DNA of 6,209 nt. It comes from Chitinophagia bacterium. GTDB taxonomy: Bacteria > Bacteroidota > Bacteroidia > Chitinophagales > Chitinophagaceae. The DNA is taken from assembly GCA_010027295.1 (NCBI GenBank), contig RGVM01000173.1, positions 1 to 6,209 on the forward strand. The letters are read 5' to 3'. The notes below the pieces were generated by a model. It saw nothing but the letters and a program-made list of their open reading frames with translations, was not told the origin of the DNA and ran no database searches. This document shows, one piece after another, positions 1 to 5,593 of the stretch (positions are counted from its first letter, which is position 1; every line of letters begins with the position of its first letter). The translations under genes were made by a program, and so were the position numbers.

Positions 1-623
1 CCGTCTCCCGCGACATCGCCCTCTGCCGCTACGCCGCCTCCCGACTGCACCTCTCCGGCCTCACCCTCCCCTCCTCGCTCACAGCCGTCGCGGAAGCCCG
101 CCGCCAGGGCGTCGACGTCACCTGCGCCGTCACCCCGCAACACCTGCTCTTCTGCGACGAAGACCTGTCGGACTACGACACGAACCTGAAATTCCACCCG
201 CCCCTGCGCACCCGCAGCGACCGCGATGCCCTCCGACAGGCCCTCCAGAACGGAGAGGTCGATATCATCAGCTCCCACCACCTCCCACAGCATATCGACC
301 ACAAACAGTGTGAGTTCGAATACGCCCGCCCCGGCATGATCGGCCTCGAAAGCTGCTTCGGCGCCCTCCGCTCCCTCGACATCGACACGGAAGCCATCGT
401 CCTCCTCCTGAGCCGTAAGCCCCGACAGGTATTCGGACTGCCCGATAACGGCATCCTGCCCGACACCCCCGCCGACCTGACTCTGATTCTGCCCGACGAG
501 GAATATCAGCTCTCCAAAGAGAGGCTCCGCTCCAGATCCACCAACACACCCCTCCTCGGTCAGATGCTGAAAGGCAGGATCGTGGGAACGGTGCTCGGCG
601 AGAATACCCTGCTGTCAGACTGA
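1..623 (+). CDS. Dihydroorotase-family protein, C-terminal half (partial at left edge)
   Basis: The first complete codon is at 3 and the frame stays open to TGA at 621-623, leaving 206 residues; full dihydroorotases have roughly 420-450, so about half is off the edge. Family landmarks in order: a counterpart of the H-x-x-H-V-S-T strand reading RLHLSGLT, VTCAVTPQHLLF, YDTNLKFHPPLR, the loop IISSHHLPQ, EFEYARPGMIGLES, and the C-terminal NTPLLGQMLKGRIVGTVL. Active members cyclise carbamoyl-aspartate to dihydroorotate in cytosolic pyrimidine synthesis. Here the metal-ligand His of the first motif is Gly (codon 57-59) and the catalytic Asp of the usual DHxP loop is His (276-278); the His of TPQHL is kept (141-143). 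I infer a possibly non-catalytic homologue. Bacteroidota often carry such a divergent second copy, so I give no pyrC symbol. Its first 240 bases are about 70% G+C, with many C-ending codons. Family assignment is secure; activity is doubtful. Confidence 0.85.
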   Translation, partial: VSRDIALCRYAASRLHLSGLTLPSSLTAVAEARRQGVDVTCAVTPQHLLFCDEDLSDYDTNLKFHPPLRTRSDRDALRQALQNGEVDIISSHHLPQHIDHKQCEFEYARPGMIGLESCFGALRSLDIDTEAIVLLLSRKPRQVFGLPDNGILPDTPADLTLILPDEEYQLSKERLRSRSTNTPLLGQMLKGRIVGTVLGENTLLSD

Positions 624-648
624 TTCCCGGAAGCACATAAAAAGTGTA

Positions 649-750
649 CCGCGTGGCATGCGCCTTTGGCGTAGAGCCACGCCTGCGAGCTCAAAGCCTG
701 TCCTCTCACGCAACAAGATCTGACCTTTCTCGGTGAGAACCCGCCAGCCG
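649..750 (+). repeat. Intergenic repeat, copy 1, with conserved hairpin
   Basis: This stretch matches 3579-3679 in the same orientation. Two blocks are identical: 28 bases at 673-700 (equal to 3603-3630) and 18 bases at 733-750 (equal to 3662-3679); the sequence between them is diverged. The left end folds into a hairpin: GCGTGGC (651-657) pairs with GCCACGC (676-682), enclosing TGCGCC (659-664), loop TTT and GGCGTA (668-673), with one unpaired A on the left and GA on the right. It begins 25 bases after the dihydroorotase stop, so it probably lies in that gene's 3' untranslated region. The element is unnamed to me; a REP-like or other non-autonomous repeat is the likeliest class. Confidence 0.75.
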
Positions 751-856
751 CGCCTCAATCTCAGGCGCTCCCGTTGACATGCTTTCGCGACCTGGTTACC
801 CATTTCCGGCGGAGGCATTCGTCTTGCACATTTCTCTTTATTACTTTCCGGGATGT

Positions 857-895
857 GGGAAACAACGTGTCAGATGGTTGATTCCCCCTTTTTTT
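857..895 (+). terminator. Candidate intrinsic terminator
   Basis: GGGAA (857-861) pairs with TTCCC (882-886); after an A/A mismatch the stem continues with CAAC (863-866) and GTTG (877-880), around a 10-base loop. Two C residues and a run of seven T (889-895) follow. This is the expected shape of a rho-independent terminator on the plus strand. It would end transcripts from the dihydroorotase gene 234 bases upstream and insulate the next cassette. The stem is short and mismatched, so the call is moderate. Confidence 0.45.
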
Positions 896-926
896 CATTT
901 TAAGGGCTTTCGACATTCGCATATAT

Positions 927-951
927 CTTATCGACTCCTTGGAGTCATAAG
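927..951. promoter_or_regulatory. Near-perfect palindrome upstream of the ParB-like gene
   Basis: The left arm CTTATCGACTCC (927-938) and right arm GGAGTCATAAG (941-951) pair over 11 bp with a single extra C at 932 and only TT between the arms. The right arm ends 21 bases before the ATG at 973. The symmetry and position suit an operator or a 5' leader hairpin. The AT-rich TATATCTTAT at 922-931 overlaps the left arm and could be a -7 element, but I find no convincing upstream partner for it. Confidence 0.4.
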
Positions 952-972
952 ATGATTCAAGCTGAATAGACA

Positions 973-1362
973 ATGAACATCATCACTGTGGATATGATAA
1001 GACGATACGCATTGACAGAGCCCGATTCACCACACCCCACCCAGCAGAGAATCTGCCTTCCCGTAGTTCAACGGCTATACAACAAAATGCGTGCAGGCAC
1101 TGCCTTTTCAGGCATCAAAGTCCATGACGGTTTCATATGCGACGGTCATCACAGATTCATTGCTTCGAGATTGGCAGGTGCATCCATCGACTGTTATCCG
1201 GGTGTGTTATCGAACAACCATTTGAAAACCAGGTGGGACGAAATGATCATCGATGAGGAGGATTGGGATACCTTGCAAAAAATCAGGATGTTGAATGAAC
1301 AAGACGCCGCATTCAACCGAATGACGTTGGTGGAACTGTTAGAATTGCTTTCGAAAATATAA
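973..1362 (+). CDS. Small ParB/sulfiredoxin-like protein with DGHHR motif
   Basis: A 129-residue protein starting at ATG 973 (no clear Shine-Dalgarno) and ending at TAA 1360-1362. The central signature is ICDGHHRFIASRLAG at residues 55-69, preceded by HPTQQR (21-26) and a helix (30-41) and followed by an acidic IIDEEDWD segment (92-99). A D-G-H-H-R turn followed by an alanine-containing helix is typical of the ParB N-terminal/sulfiredoxin-like fold, whose members include nucleotidases, kinases and nucleases. No partner DNA-binding helix-turn-helix is visible, so a chromosome-partitioning role is unlikely. There is no signal peptide, so it should be cytosolic. G+C is 48% over 1021-1360, well below the neighbouring dihydroorotase gene, consistent with acquisition. 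The HAD gene follows in the same frame 6 bases later. Fold call is moderate; function is unknown. Confidence 0.7.
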   Translation: MNIITVDMIRRYALTEPDSPHPTQQRICLPVVQRLYNKMRAGTAFSGIKVHDGFICDGHHRFIASRLAGASIDCYPGVLSNNHLKTRWDEMIIDEEDWDTLQKIRMLNEQDAAFNRMTLVELLELLSKI

Positions 1363-1368
1363 CTTTGC

Positions 1369-1821
1369 GTGGTGCGCATCTTACTTGACATAGACGGAGT
1401 CATGGTTCCGGCCAGGGGCTGGGAAAAGCCAGTTCTATGGGAAGATGGGTTCCCTGCCTTCAGCACCAAGGCGGTACTGGCACTGGCTGAGATCGTCCGC
1501 TCTGGTGACACGGTCGTCCTCACCACATCCCACAGGACCCGGTTCACTGTCGAACAGTGGAAACACATATTCCTGCACCGCGGGTTACCGCTGGAAAGCA
1601 TAGAACTCCTCCCCGTGCATCCATCGAATAGAAACCGTCGGGAGGAGCTGCAGGACTGGTTTCATGTCAACAGGCAGGAAGAACCCTTTCTGATCATCGA
1701 TGATGACAAGACCCTCCATGATCTGCCTCCATCGCTGAAGGACAGGTGGATTGAGACAAGTCCATACGTCGGATTGACTCCGGCCCTTGTCTCGGTTGTA
1801 GAGGGCGAGGTCAGCAGGTAG
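1369..1821 (+). CDS. HAD-superfamily hydrolase-like protein
   Basis: A 150-residue protein with the HAD core: motif I LLDIDGV at residues 5-11 (D7 nucleophile and D9 acid/base by family analogy), motif II around VLTTSHR (50-56), and motif IV IIDDD (109-113), followed by YVGLTPALV near the end. The pattern resembles the short HAD domains found in RNA-repair-type proteins (the Swiss Army Knife HAD family), but I cannot confirm the subfamily. The motif III lysine is not obvious; R88, R90 and R91 occupy that region. The likely reaction is phosphate-ester hydrolysis; the substrate is unknown. The start is GTG at 1369 or 1372, because the in-frame TAA at 1360 blocks anything earlier and motif I begins immediately. 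It is almost certainly co-transcribed with, and perhaps translationally coupled to, the ParB-like gene. Its stop overlaps the convergent ATPase gene by 11 bases. Confidence 0.75.
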   Translation: MVRILLDIDGVMVPARGWEKPVLWEDGFPAFSTKAVLALAEIVRSGDTVVLTTSHRTRFTVEQWKHIFLHRGLPLESIELLPVHPSNRNRREELQDWFHVNRQEEPFLIIDDDKTLHDLPPSLKDRWIETSPYVGLTPALVSVVEGEVSR

Positions 1822-3151
1822 GCGGGTATCGTTTCAGCCAGTCCTGGAAGCCGTACAAGGGTATGTTCTCCATCCAGTCCTGCTGCTGATAGCCGGCCAG
1901 TGACGTGCGGATGCATCGGATGGGATGATATTTGTCGTGATACACCCGTAGGCTTTTGGACTTCAGGTTCAAGGCCGACTTGACTTCGATGGGAATGACA
2001 CGTTCGCCCGCCTGCATGACGAAATCGACTTCCGAGATACCCGTATCCGGACTCCAATAGAAAGGTTGAACGGACTCGCAAACCAACTGCTGCAGGACGA
2101 ACTGCTCCGTCAGCCTTCCCTTGAATTCCGTGAACAGGTCGTTGTCTCGAAGCAGCACGCCAGCGGGGATATCCCCCAAGGCGCAGAGCAGCCCCGTGTC
2201 GTTGAGATACACTTTGAAATCCGACCAGTCGGCATAGGCCTGGATGGGAAGTCCGGGTTTAGATATCCTATGAACCTTGTGAATCAGGCCAGCGTCCTTC
2301 AGCCATTCGAGGGCGAGTTCGAACTCCTTCGCACGGGCGCCTGTCCGCATGAGGCTGTAGATGAACTTGGCGTTCTCCTTGGCGAGCTGTCCCACAATGG
2401 AACGCCATACCATCCGGATACGGGGCAGGGCGGATGCAGGGGCGTGTTTGGAGAAGTCGTTCTCGTATGCGGTGAGGATGGATTCCTGGATATCGCGTAC
2501 CCTTTCGAATCGGCGATGGACCGAGAAGTCGGACACCGCCTCCGGCATGCCGCCGATGAAGAGGTAGCGCTTGAGCGATTCCACCAGGGTGTCGTGAAAG
2601 GTTTCCGCAAGCGCCGGGTCTGCCTTCTCCAACACCTGGATGGAGGCGGTATCACCTACCGCTCGCAGGAACTCCGAGAATCCCAACGGGTGGAGCGTCA
2701 TGAAATCAACGTTGCCGACAGGAAACGAGAAGTCCCGATGCATGGCCACCCCCAACAGGGATCCGGCCGCGACCACGGCTTGGGAAGGAACAGCCTCCCG
2801 GAAATACTTCAGCGAGGTAACGGCATCCGGACAGGCCTGTATCTCGTCCAGCACGATGAGGGTTGTCTCCGGGCGTATCTCAAAGCCGGCCAATATGTTC
2901 AACGATGAAAGGATGCGGCCGATGTCGAAACCCTTGCTGAACACCGAATGAAGCTCCCTTGTCCGCTCGAAGTCGAAGTATGCCGTTCTCTCGAACTCCC
3001 TCCGTCCAAACTCCTTCATTAGCCAGGTCTTTCCCACCTGTCGGGCCCCTCTTAGGATCAATGGTTTCCTGCCTTCCGAGCGCTTCCACTTCAGCAGGGA
3101 GCGATAGATGTCACGTTCCAAAAGCCAAGGTTTGGAACGAATATATGACAA
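1811..3151 (-). CDS. AAA ATPase with C-terminal DUF4143 domain
   Basis: A 446-residue protein of the AAA_14/DUF4143 type. Residues 35-42 (GARQVGKT) are the Walker A loop, 98-105 (LIVLDEIQ) Walker B with D102/E103, and VVAAGSLLG (126-134) the sensor strand. Residues 198-206 (FIGGMPEAV) mark the junction before the DUF4143 part. The C-terminus carries E348, then EVDF (374-377) and IEVKS (388-392), the spacing of a PD-(D/E)xK nuclease-like core. No membrane segment or signal peptide is seen. The family is widespread and its cellular role unsettled; links to toxin-antitoxin or defence functions are proposed, not shown here. The frame opens at TTG 3151 just after an in-frame TAA (3152-3154). No ATG precedes the Walker A motif, so initiation is at TTG 3151 or TTG 3121; family members often begin near the ERDIY segment (residues 12-16), which favours the latter. 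The gene is convergent with the HAD gene. Confidence 0.9.
   Translation of the reverse strand: MSYIRSKPWLLERDIYRSLLKWKRSEGRKPLILRGARQVGKTWLMKEFGRREFERTAYFDFERTRELHSVFSKGFDIGRILSSLNILAGFEIRPETTLIVLDEIQACPDAVTSLKYFREAVPSQAVVAAGSLLGVAMHRDFSFPVGNVDFMTLHPLGFSEFLRAVGDTASIQVLEKADPALAETFHDTLVESLKRYLFIGGMPEAVSDFSVHRRFERVRDIQESILTAYENDFSKHAPASALPRIRMVWRSIVGQLAKENAKFIYSLMRTGARAKEFELALEWLKDAGLIHKVHRISKPGLPIQAYADWSDFKVYLNDTGLLCALGDIPAGVLLRDNDLFTEFKGRLTEQFVLQQLVCESVQPFYWSPDTGISEVDFVMQAGERVIPIEVKSALNLKSKSLRVYHDKYHPIRCIRTSLAGYQQQDWMENIPLYGFQDWLKRYPPTC
3114..3139. promoter_or_regulatory. Perfect 9-bp inverted repeat over the ATPase start
   Basis: CGTTCCAAA (3114-3122) and TTTGGAACG (3131-3139) are exact reverse complements separated by 8 bases. 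The left arm covers the candidate TTG start at 3119-3121 of the minus-strand ATPase gene. It could be an operator for a dimeric regulator, or an RNA hairpin masking the start. If translation begins at TTG 3151, the repeat lies inside the coding sequence. Confidence 0.4.
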
Positions 3152-3236
3152 TTACTGATCTATTTATACACTTTTTGTTATATAAATATGTAAAATATAA
3201 CATTTTTATAAACATACTAATGGAAAACAGTCTTGT
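3152..3236 (-). promoter_or_regulatory. AT-rich block, probable promoter region of the ATPase gene
   Basis: Positions 3151-3230 contain only 14 G/C in 80 bases, a sharp break from the rest of the window. Lying directly upstream of the minus-strand ATPase gene, it is the natural place for its promoter. Read on the minus strand, TATATTTT at 3193-3200 fits the TAnnTTT part of a Bacteroidota -7 element, but no good -33 TTTG is found at the right distance. An 8-bp inverted repeat, TGTTATAT (3176-3183) and ATATAACA (3195-3202), is present and could be chance in such AT-rich DNA. Confidence 0.4.
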
Positions 3237-3272
3237 GAGAAAAAAGCGGGTCGTCATGGTACGATCCACGAT

Positions 3273-3371
3273 CTCCGCGTGACTCAGCAAGAGGGTTCCG
3301 CGATACACCCGCCATAGGTTCCGCGTGGCACAGAAAGAGCGGTCCGCGTGGCATCCGAGACGGTGCCACGG
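3273..3371 (+). repeat. Degenerate tandem 23-24 bp units and diverged hairpin
   Basis: Successive units begin at about 3273, 3296, 3319 and 3343. The last two carry the exact core CCGCGTGGCA (3321-3330 and 3344-3353); the first two are degraded. The final unit leads into a hairpin with arms CGTGGC (3347-3352) and GCCACG (3365-3370) and a short inner pairing CCG/CGG around AGA. This is the same architecture as the hairpins at 651-682 and 3581-3612. The following 3372-3484 is diverged, gene-free sequence in which I see no clear feature. Confidence 0.65.
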
Positions 3372-3484
3372 GGATAGCTTTTAGCCCCGCCAGCTCACCT
3401 TCACAACCCCATCGCTTTCATCTGACGCAACCCATCGGTTCGCCAGAGCTCGTGCAAAATGAACCGTGAGGCTCGCCTCATCGG

Positions 3485-3588
3485 TTCTGCGTGACACCTC
3501 CATCGGTTCCGCGTGGCAGCCGCCATAGGTTCCGCGTGGCACAGCAAGAGCGGTTCCGCGTGGCACAGCAAGAGCGGTCCGCGTGGCA
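3485..3588 (+). repeat. Tandem 22-24 bp units with CCGCGTGGCA core
   Basis: Units start at 3485, 3507, 3530, 3554 and 3578. The units at 3530-3553 and 3554-3577 are identical 24-mers, running from TTCCGCGTGGCA through CAGCAAGAGCGG. The exact core CCGCGTGGCA occurs at 3509, 3532, 3556 and 3579. The last unit passes straight into the ~100-bp repeat copy 2. Units abut with no unique spacers, so this is not a CRISPR array. Both strands give open frames rich in repeated CHAEP- or RVAQQER-like peptides, which I read as a by-product of the repeat. Confidence 0.8.
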
Positions 3589-3679
3589 TCCGCCGCAGGC
3601 GGAGAGCCACGCCTGCGAGCTCAAAGCCTGCCCTTTCCGCAACCCTCTCAGCCCTTTCTCCGTGAGAACCCGCCAGCCG
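3579..3679 (+). repeat. Intergenic repeat, copy 2, with conserved hairpin
   Basis: This is the second copy of the element at 649-750, in the same orientation. Its hairpin has the same outer stem, GCGTGGC (3581-3587) with GCCACGC (3606-3612). The inner stem is TCCGCC (3589-3594) with GGCGGA (3598-3603) around GCA. Relative to copy 1 the second inner pair changes from G-T to C-G while pairing is kept, and the loop is different. It lies between the ATPase gene's 5' end and the OmpA-type gene's 3' end, reversed relative to their transcription. Confidence 0.75.
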
Positions 3680-3717
3680 TGCCTGGCAGCTCCAAACACT
3701 CGCCCTCCCTACACGCA

Positions 3718-3752
3718 GAACCCCGGTCCGCCTTGTCGACGAACCGGGGTTC
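3718..3752 (-). terminator. Candidate terminator hairpin of the OmpA-type gene
   Basis: GAACCCCGGT (3718-3727) and ACCGGGGTTC (3743-3752) form a perfect 10-bp GC-rich stem with a 15-base loop, 36 bases beyond the stop codon of the minus-strand OmpA-type gene. The position and strength suit a terminator. There is no real T-tract on the minus strand after it, so it may instead be a 3'-end stabilising hairpin. Confidence 0.5.
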
Positions 3753-3788
3753 CAGAAGATCATGCTCATTCGCGGGGTATCCCGCCCT

Positions 3789-5498
3789 CTATTCCGAGAG
3801 CCTGAATTCGACGCGGTTGTTGCGTGCGCGGCCCTGCTGCGTGCGGTTGTCGGCCACCGGCTGTTCCGAGCCGATGCCCACGGCCTGCATCCGCGAAATA
3901 GGCACCCGTTTGTTGAAGAGGTACACGTACACGGCCATCGCACGGGCCTCCGAGAGCTGCTTCGCGGCGAGCGGACCCTTGCCCGCATCCACATGCGACT
4001 CAATCACGATCTGCAGCTGCGGACGGACATCCATCAACCAGCGCGCCAGCGTGTCGAGCGTCAGACGGGCCGAGGCCGTCAGGGTCGAAGTGCCGAGCAT
4101 GAAGCCGACACGCGATGCCTGGATGGGCAACAAGGGACAGCCGTTCAGCGTGTCGATGCCCGGCACCGTCACGCAACGGTCGAACCGGTCCTCGACACCG
4201 TCACTGTCCTGGTCGGCGACAGGACATCCCAACAGCTCGCGCTTCCCGGGGAGATCCGGACACTTGTCCTCTTCATCGCTCACGCCGTCCTTGTCGGCAT
4301 CGGGTATCGGACATCCGAAATAACGGGCCGTACCGGCCAGGTCGGGACATTTGTCGCGATTGTCGGGAATGCCGTCCCGATCACGGTCCAGCGGCGGACA
4401 ACCCCTGTCCTCCTTCGAGCCGGGCTGTGAGGGACAGATATCCTCGTCGTCGTTCACCCCGTCCATATCGGTGTCGGGAACAGGGCAGCCGTTGCGGCGC
4501 GCCGTGCCCACCACTTCCGGACAGTTGTCGATATCGTCCGGAACACCGTCGCCGTCCTTGTCGGACCGCTGCTTCTTCTTCGAGGTCTTGGCCTTCTTCT
4601 CGGCTACCGGCTCCTCGGCGGGGACAGTTGGCTCCTTTCGGTCGGGCTTCTCCTCCCTGACAACCGGTTTCGATTCTTTAACATCGCTCTTCCGCTCCCT
4701 GGAAGACAGCGCGCGGGGCGTTTTATCCTTCTTGGCACGCTTCCCTTGCACCCTGAAACGCATTTGCACGGCCGCATACCAATCCTTGTCTGCAAGATTG
4801 CCCCGGGCAGTGCCGGCCCTGGGGAAGGCTCCGCTGCCCCGCCATGACATGGCCACGGCTTCCGGACCCTTGGCCGCCAGCAGGGACTGCCGGTCGGGAT
4901 AGTTGCCACCCACATCGTCGATATGGTCGGTGAAGGTCTTGCGCAGGATCCACTCGACGTCCACCCGCAGCGTCTTGCCCAGGGCCAGGTCGAAGCCCCC
5001 GCCAAAAGGTATGGACACATTCAAATTCGAAGGCACGGCAGGACCCGACCCGATACCCTGCCCTTCTGTTGACAGACTATATAGCGACACCCGTTTGCCC
5101 GAGGGGCTCGTCGCCCATGGGTTCACATAGAACATGGCGACGCCACCGGAGAGGTAGGGAACCACACGCGCGCCAGGCTTTTTCACCAGGTCGATGCGAC
5201 CCGTGAGGGAGGCTTCTGTGAGCCAGGTTGTGAAGGAAAGGTTGCGCGAGGCATTGGACGTGCCGGCATCGGACGCCTTGAGCTGCGTGAGGACGCCCTC
5301 CAGGTTGAGCCGGAACCGGCCCTGGGAGCGATACTGGAGGCCGGCGCCGACGAGGCCGCGGGCCAGCGAGGCAACGGATTGGTCGGGGATGTCACCGATG
5401 TACTGGCTGGCACCGACCGTCACGAAAGGTCTCCATGACTGGCTCCGGACGCCGAGGCACAACACAAGGGATGTCATCAGAGGTATGGCAAACTTCAT
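3789..5498 (-). CDS. OmpA-family outer-membrane protein with thrombospondin type 3 repeats
   Basis: A complete 569-residue protein from ATG 5498 to TAG 3789. Residues 1-20 form a signal peptide (short basic start, core PLMTSLVLCLG, probable cut near SQ/S). Residues 21-250 are alternating beta strands of an outer-membrane barrel, with DHIDDVGGNYPD at 191-202 and DWY at 239-241. Residues 251-312 are a Lys/Glu/Pro-rich linker. Five 29-residue thrombospondin type 3 repeats start at 313, 342, 371, 400 and 429, each a D-x-D-x-D-G motif likely to bind calcium. Residues 460-569 are an OmpA C-terminal domain; D504 and R519 match the Asp/Arg pair that holds diaminopimelate in OmpA-like domains (HxD...LSxxRA), followed by the NNRVE signature at 560-564. 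It should sit in the outer membrane and anchor it to peptidoglycan. A good promoter lies upstream and a hairpin downstream. The neighbouring minus-strand gene encodes a paralogous barrel. Confidence 0.93.
   Translation of the reverse strand: MKFAIPLMTSLVLCLGVRSQSWRPFVTVGASQYIGDIPDQSVASLARGLVGAGLQYRSQGRFRLNLEGVLTQLKASDAGTSNASRNLSFTTWLTEASLTGRIDLVKKPGARVVPYLSGGVAMFYVNPWATSPSGKRVSLYSLSTEGQGIGSGPAVPSNLNVSIPFGGGFDLALGKTLRVDVEWILRKTFTDHIDDVGGNYPDRQSLLAAKGPEAVAMSWRGSGAFPRAGTARGNLADKDWYAAVQMRFRVQGKRAKKDKTPRALSSRERKSDVKESKPVVREEKPDRKEPTVPAEEPVAEKKAKTSKKKQRSDKDGDGVPDDIDNCPEVVGTARRNGCPVPDTDMDGVNDDEDICPSQPGSKEDRGCPPLDRDRDGIPDNRDKCPDLAGTARYFGCPIPDADKDGVSDEEDKCPDLPGKRELLGCPVADQDSDGVEDRFDRCVTVPGIDTLNGCPLLPIQASRVGFMLGTSTLTASARLTLDTLARWLMDVRPQLQIVIESHVDAGKGPLAAKQLSEARAMAVYVYLFNKRVPISRMQAVGIGSEQPVADNRTQQGRARNNRVEFRLSE
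4128..4562 (-). repeat. Five 87-bp in-gene repeats encoding thrombospondin type 3 units
   Basis: Residues 313-457 of the OmpA-type protein form five repeats with an invariant 29-residue (87-base) period. Each opens with an Asp-rich D-x-D-x-D-G loop, continues to a C-P pair (C-V in the last) and closes with G-C-P. The regular length with diverged bases suggests old duplications kept by structural selection. The fifth unit is the most degenerate (RCV in place of CP). Confidence 0.85.
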
Positions 5499-5522
5499 GG
5501 CCTTTGCAAGTTGGTAAGCTCG

Positions 5523-5553
5523 TAAAACTATGTAACCTAGGCCAATGCGTCAA
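5523..5553 (-). promoter_or_regulatory. Predicted promoter of the OmpA-type gene
   Basis: On the minus strand, TTGACG (5548-5553) is followed after 17 bases by TAGTTTTA (5523-5530). The TTG-to-TA distance of 20 bases and the TAnnTTT form fit the Bacteroidota -33/-7 promoter. Transcription would start near 5517, giving a leader of roughly 20 bases. The 5' gap to the upstream paralogue is 95 bases, so the OmpA-type gene can be transcribed on its own. Confidence 0.5.
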
Positions 5554-5593
5554 GATTTTAGGGCCTCGAAGGTAGGGAAACGGGGAAATGGGC

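Noticed and set aside
761..973. 70-codon minus-strand open frame in the gap before the ParB-like gene
   Set aside because: It overlaps the candidate terminator and palindrome, shows no recognisable motif and ends within the repeat-adjacent sequence.
2066..2908. 280-codon plus-strand open frame
   Set aside because: It is antisense to the well-supported ATPase gene and shows no family motifs; its openness follows from the codon bias of the real gene.
3111..3308. 65-codon minus-strand open frame through the AT-rich block
   Set aside because: Its content is AT-driven (Ile, Phe, Tyr, Asn), it overlaps the start of the ATPase gene and it begins in degenerate repeat units.
3485..3588. Possible CRISPR array
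   Set aside because: The 22-24 bp units abut directly with no unique spacers, and no cas gene is present.
3718..3752. GGTTCG-containing hairpin considered as a tRNA arm
   Set aside because: There is no cloverleaf around it: no acceptor, D or anticodon stem can be drawn, and the hairpin is better explained as the 3' end of the OmpA-type transcript.
3401..4003. 200-codon minus-strand open frame sharing a peptide with another open frame at 615-818
   Set aside because: The shared peptide (FELAGVALR..RRMPRG) comes from the two copies of the nucleotide repeat; the frame also overlaps the 3' end of the OmpA-type gene.
3762..4660. Several long plus-strand open frames of 180-250 codons
   Set aside because: They are antisense to the OmpA-type gene, have Arg/Ser-rich low-complexity translations and overlap one another in different frames.
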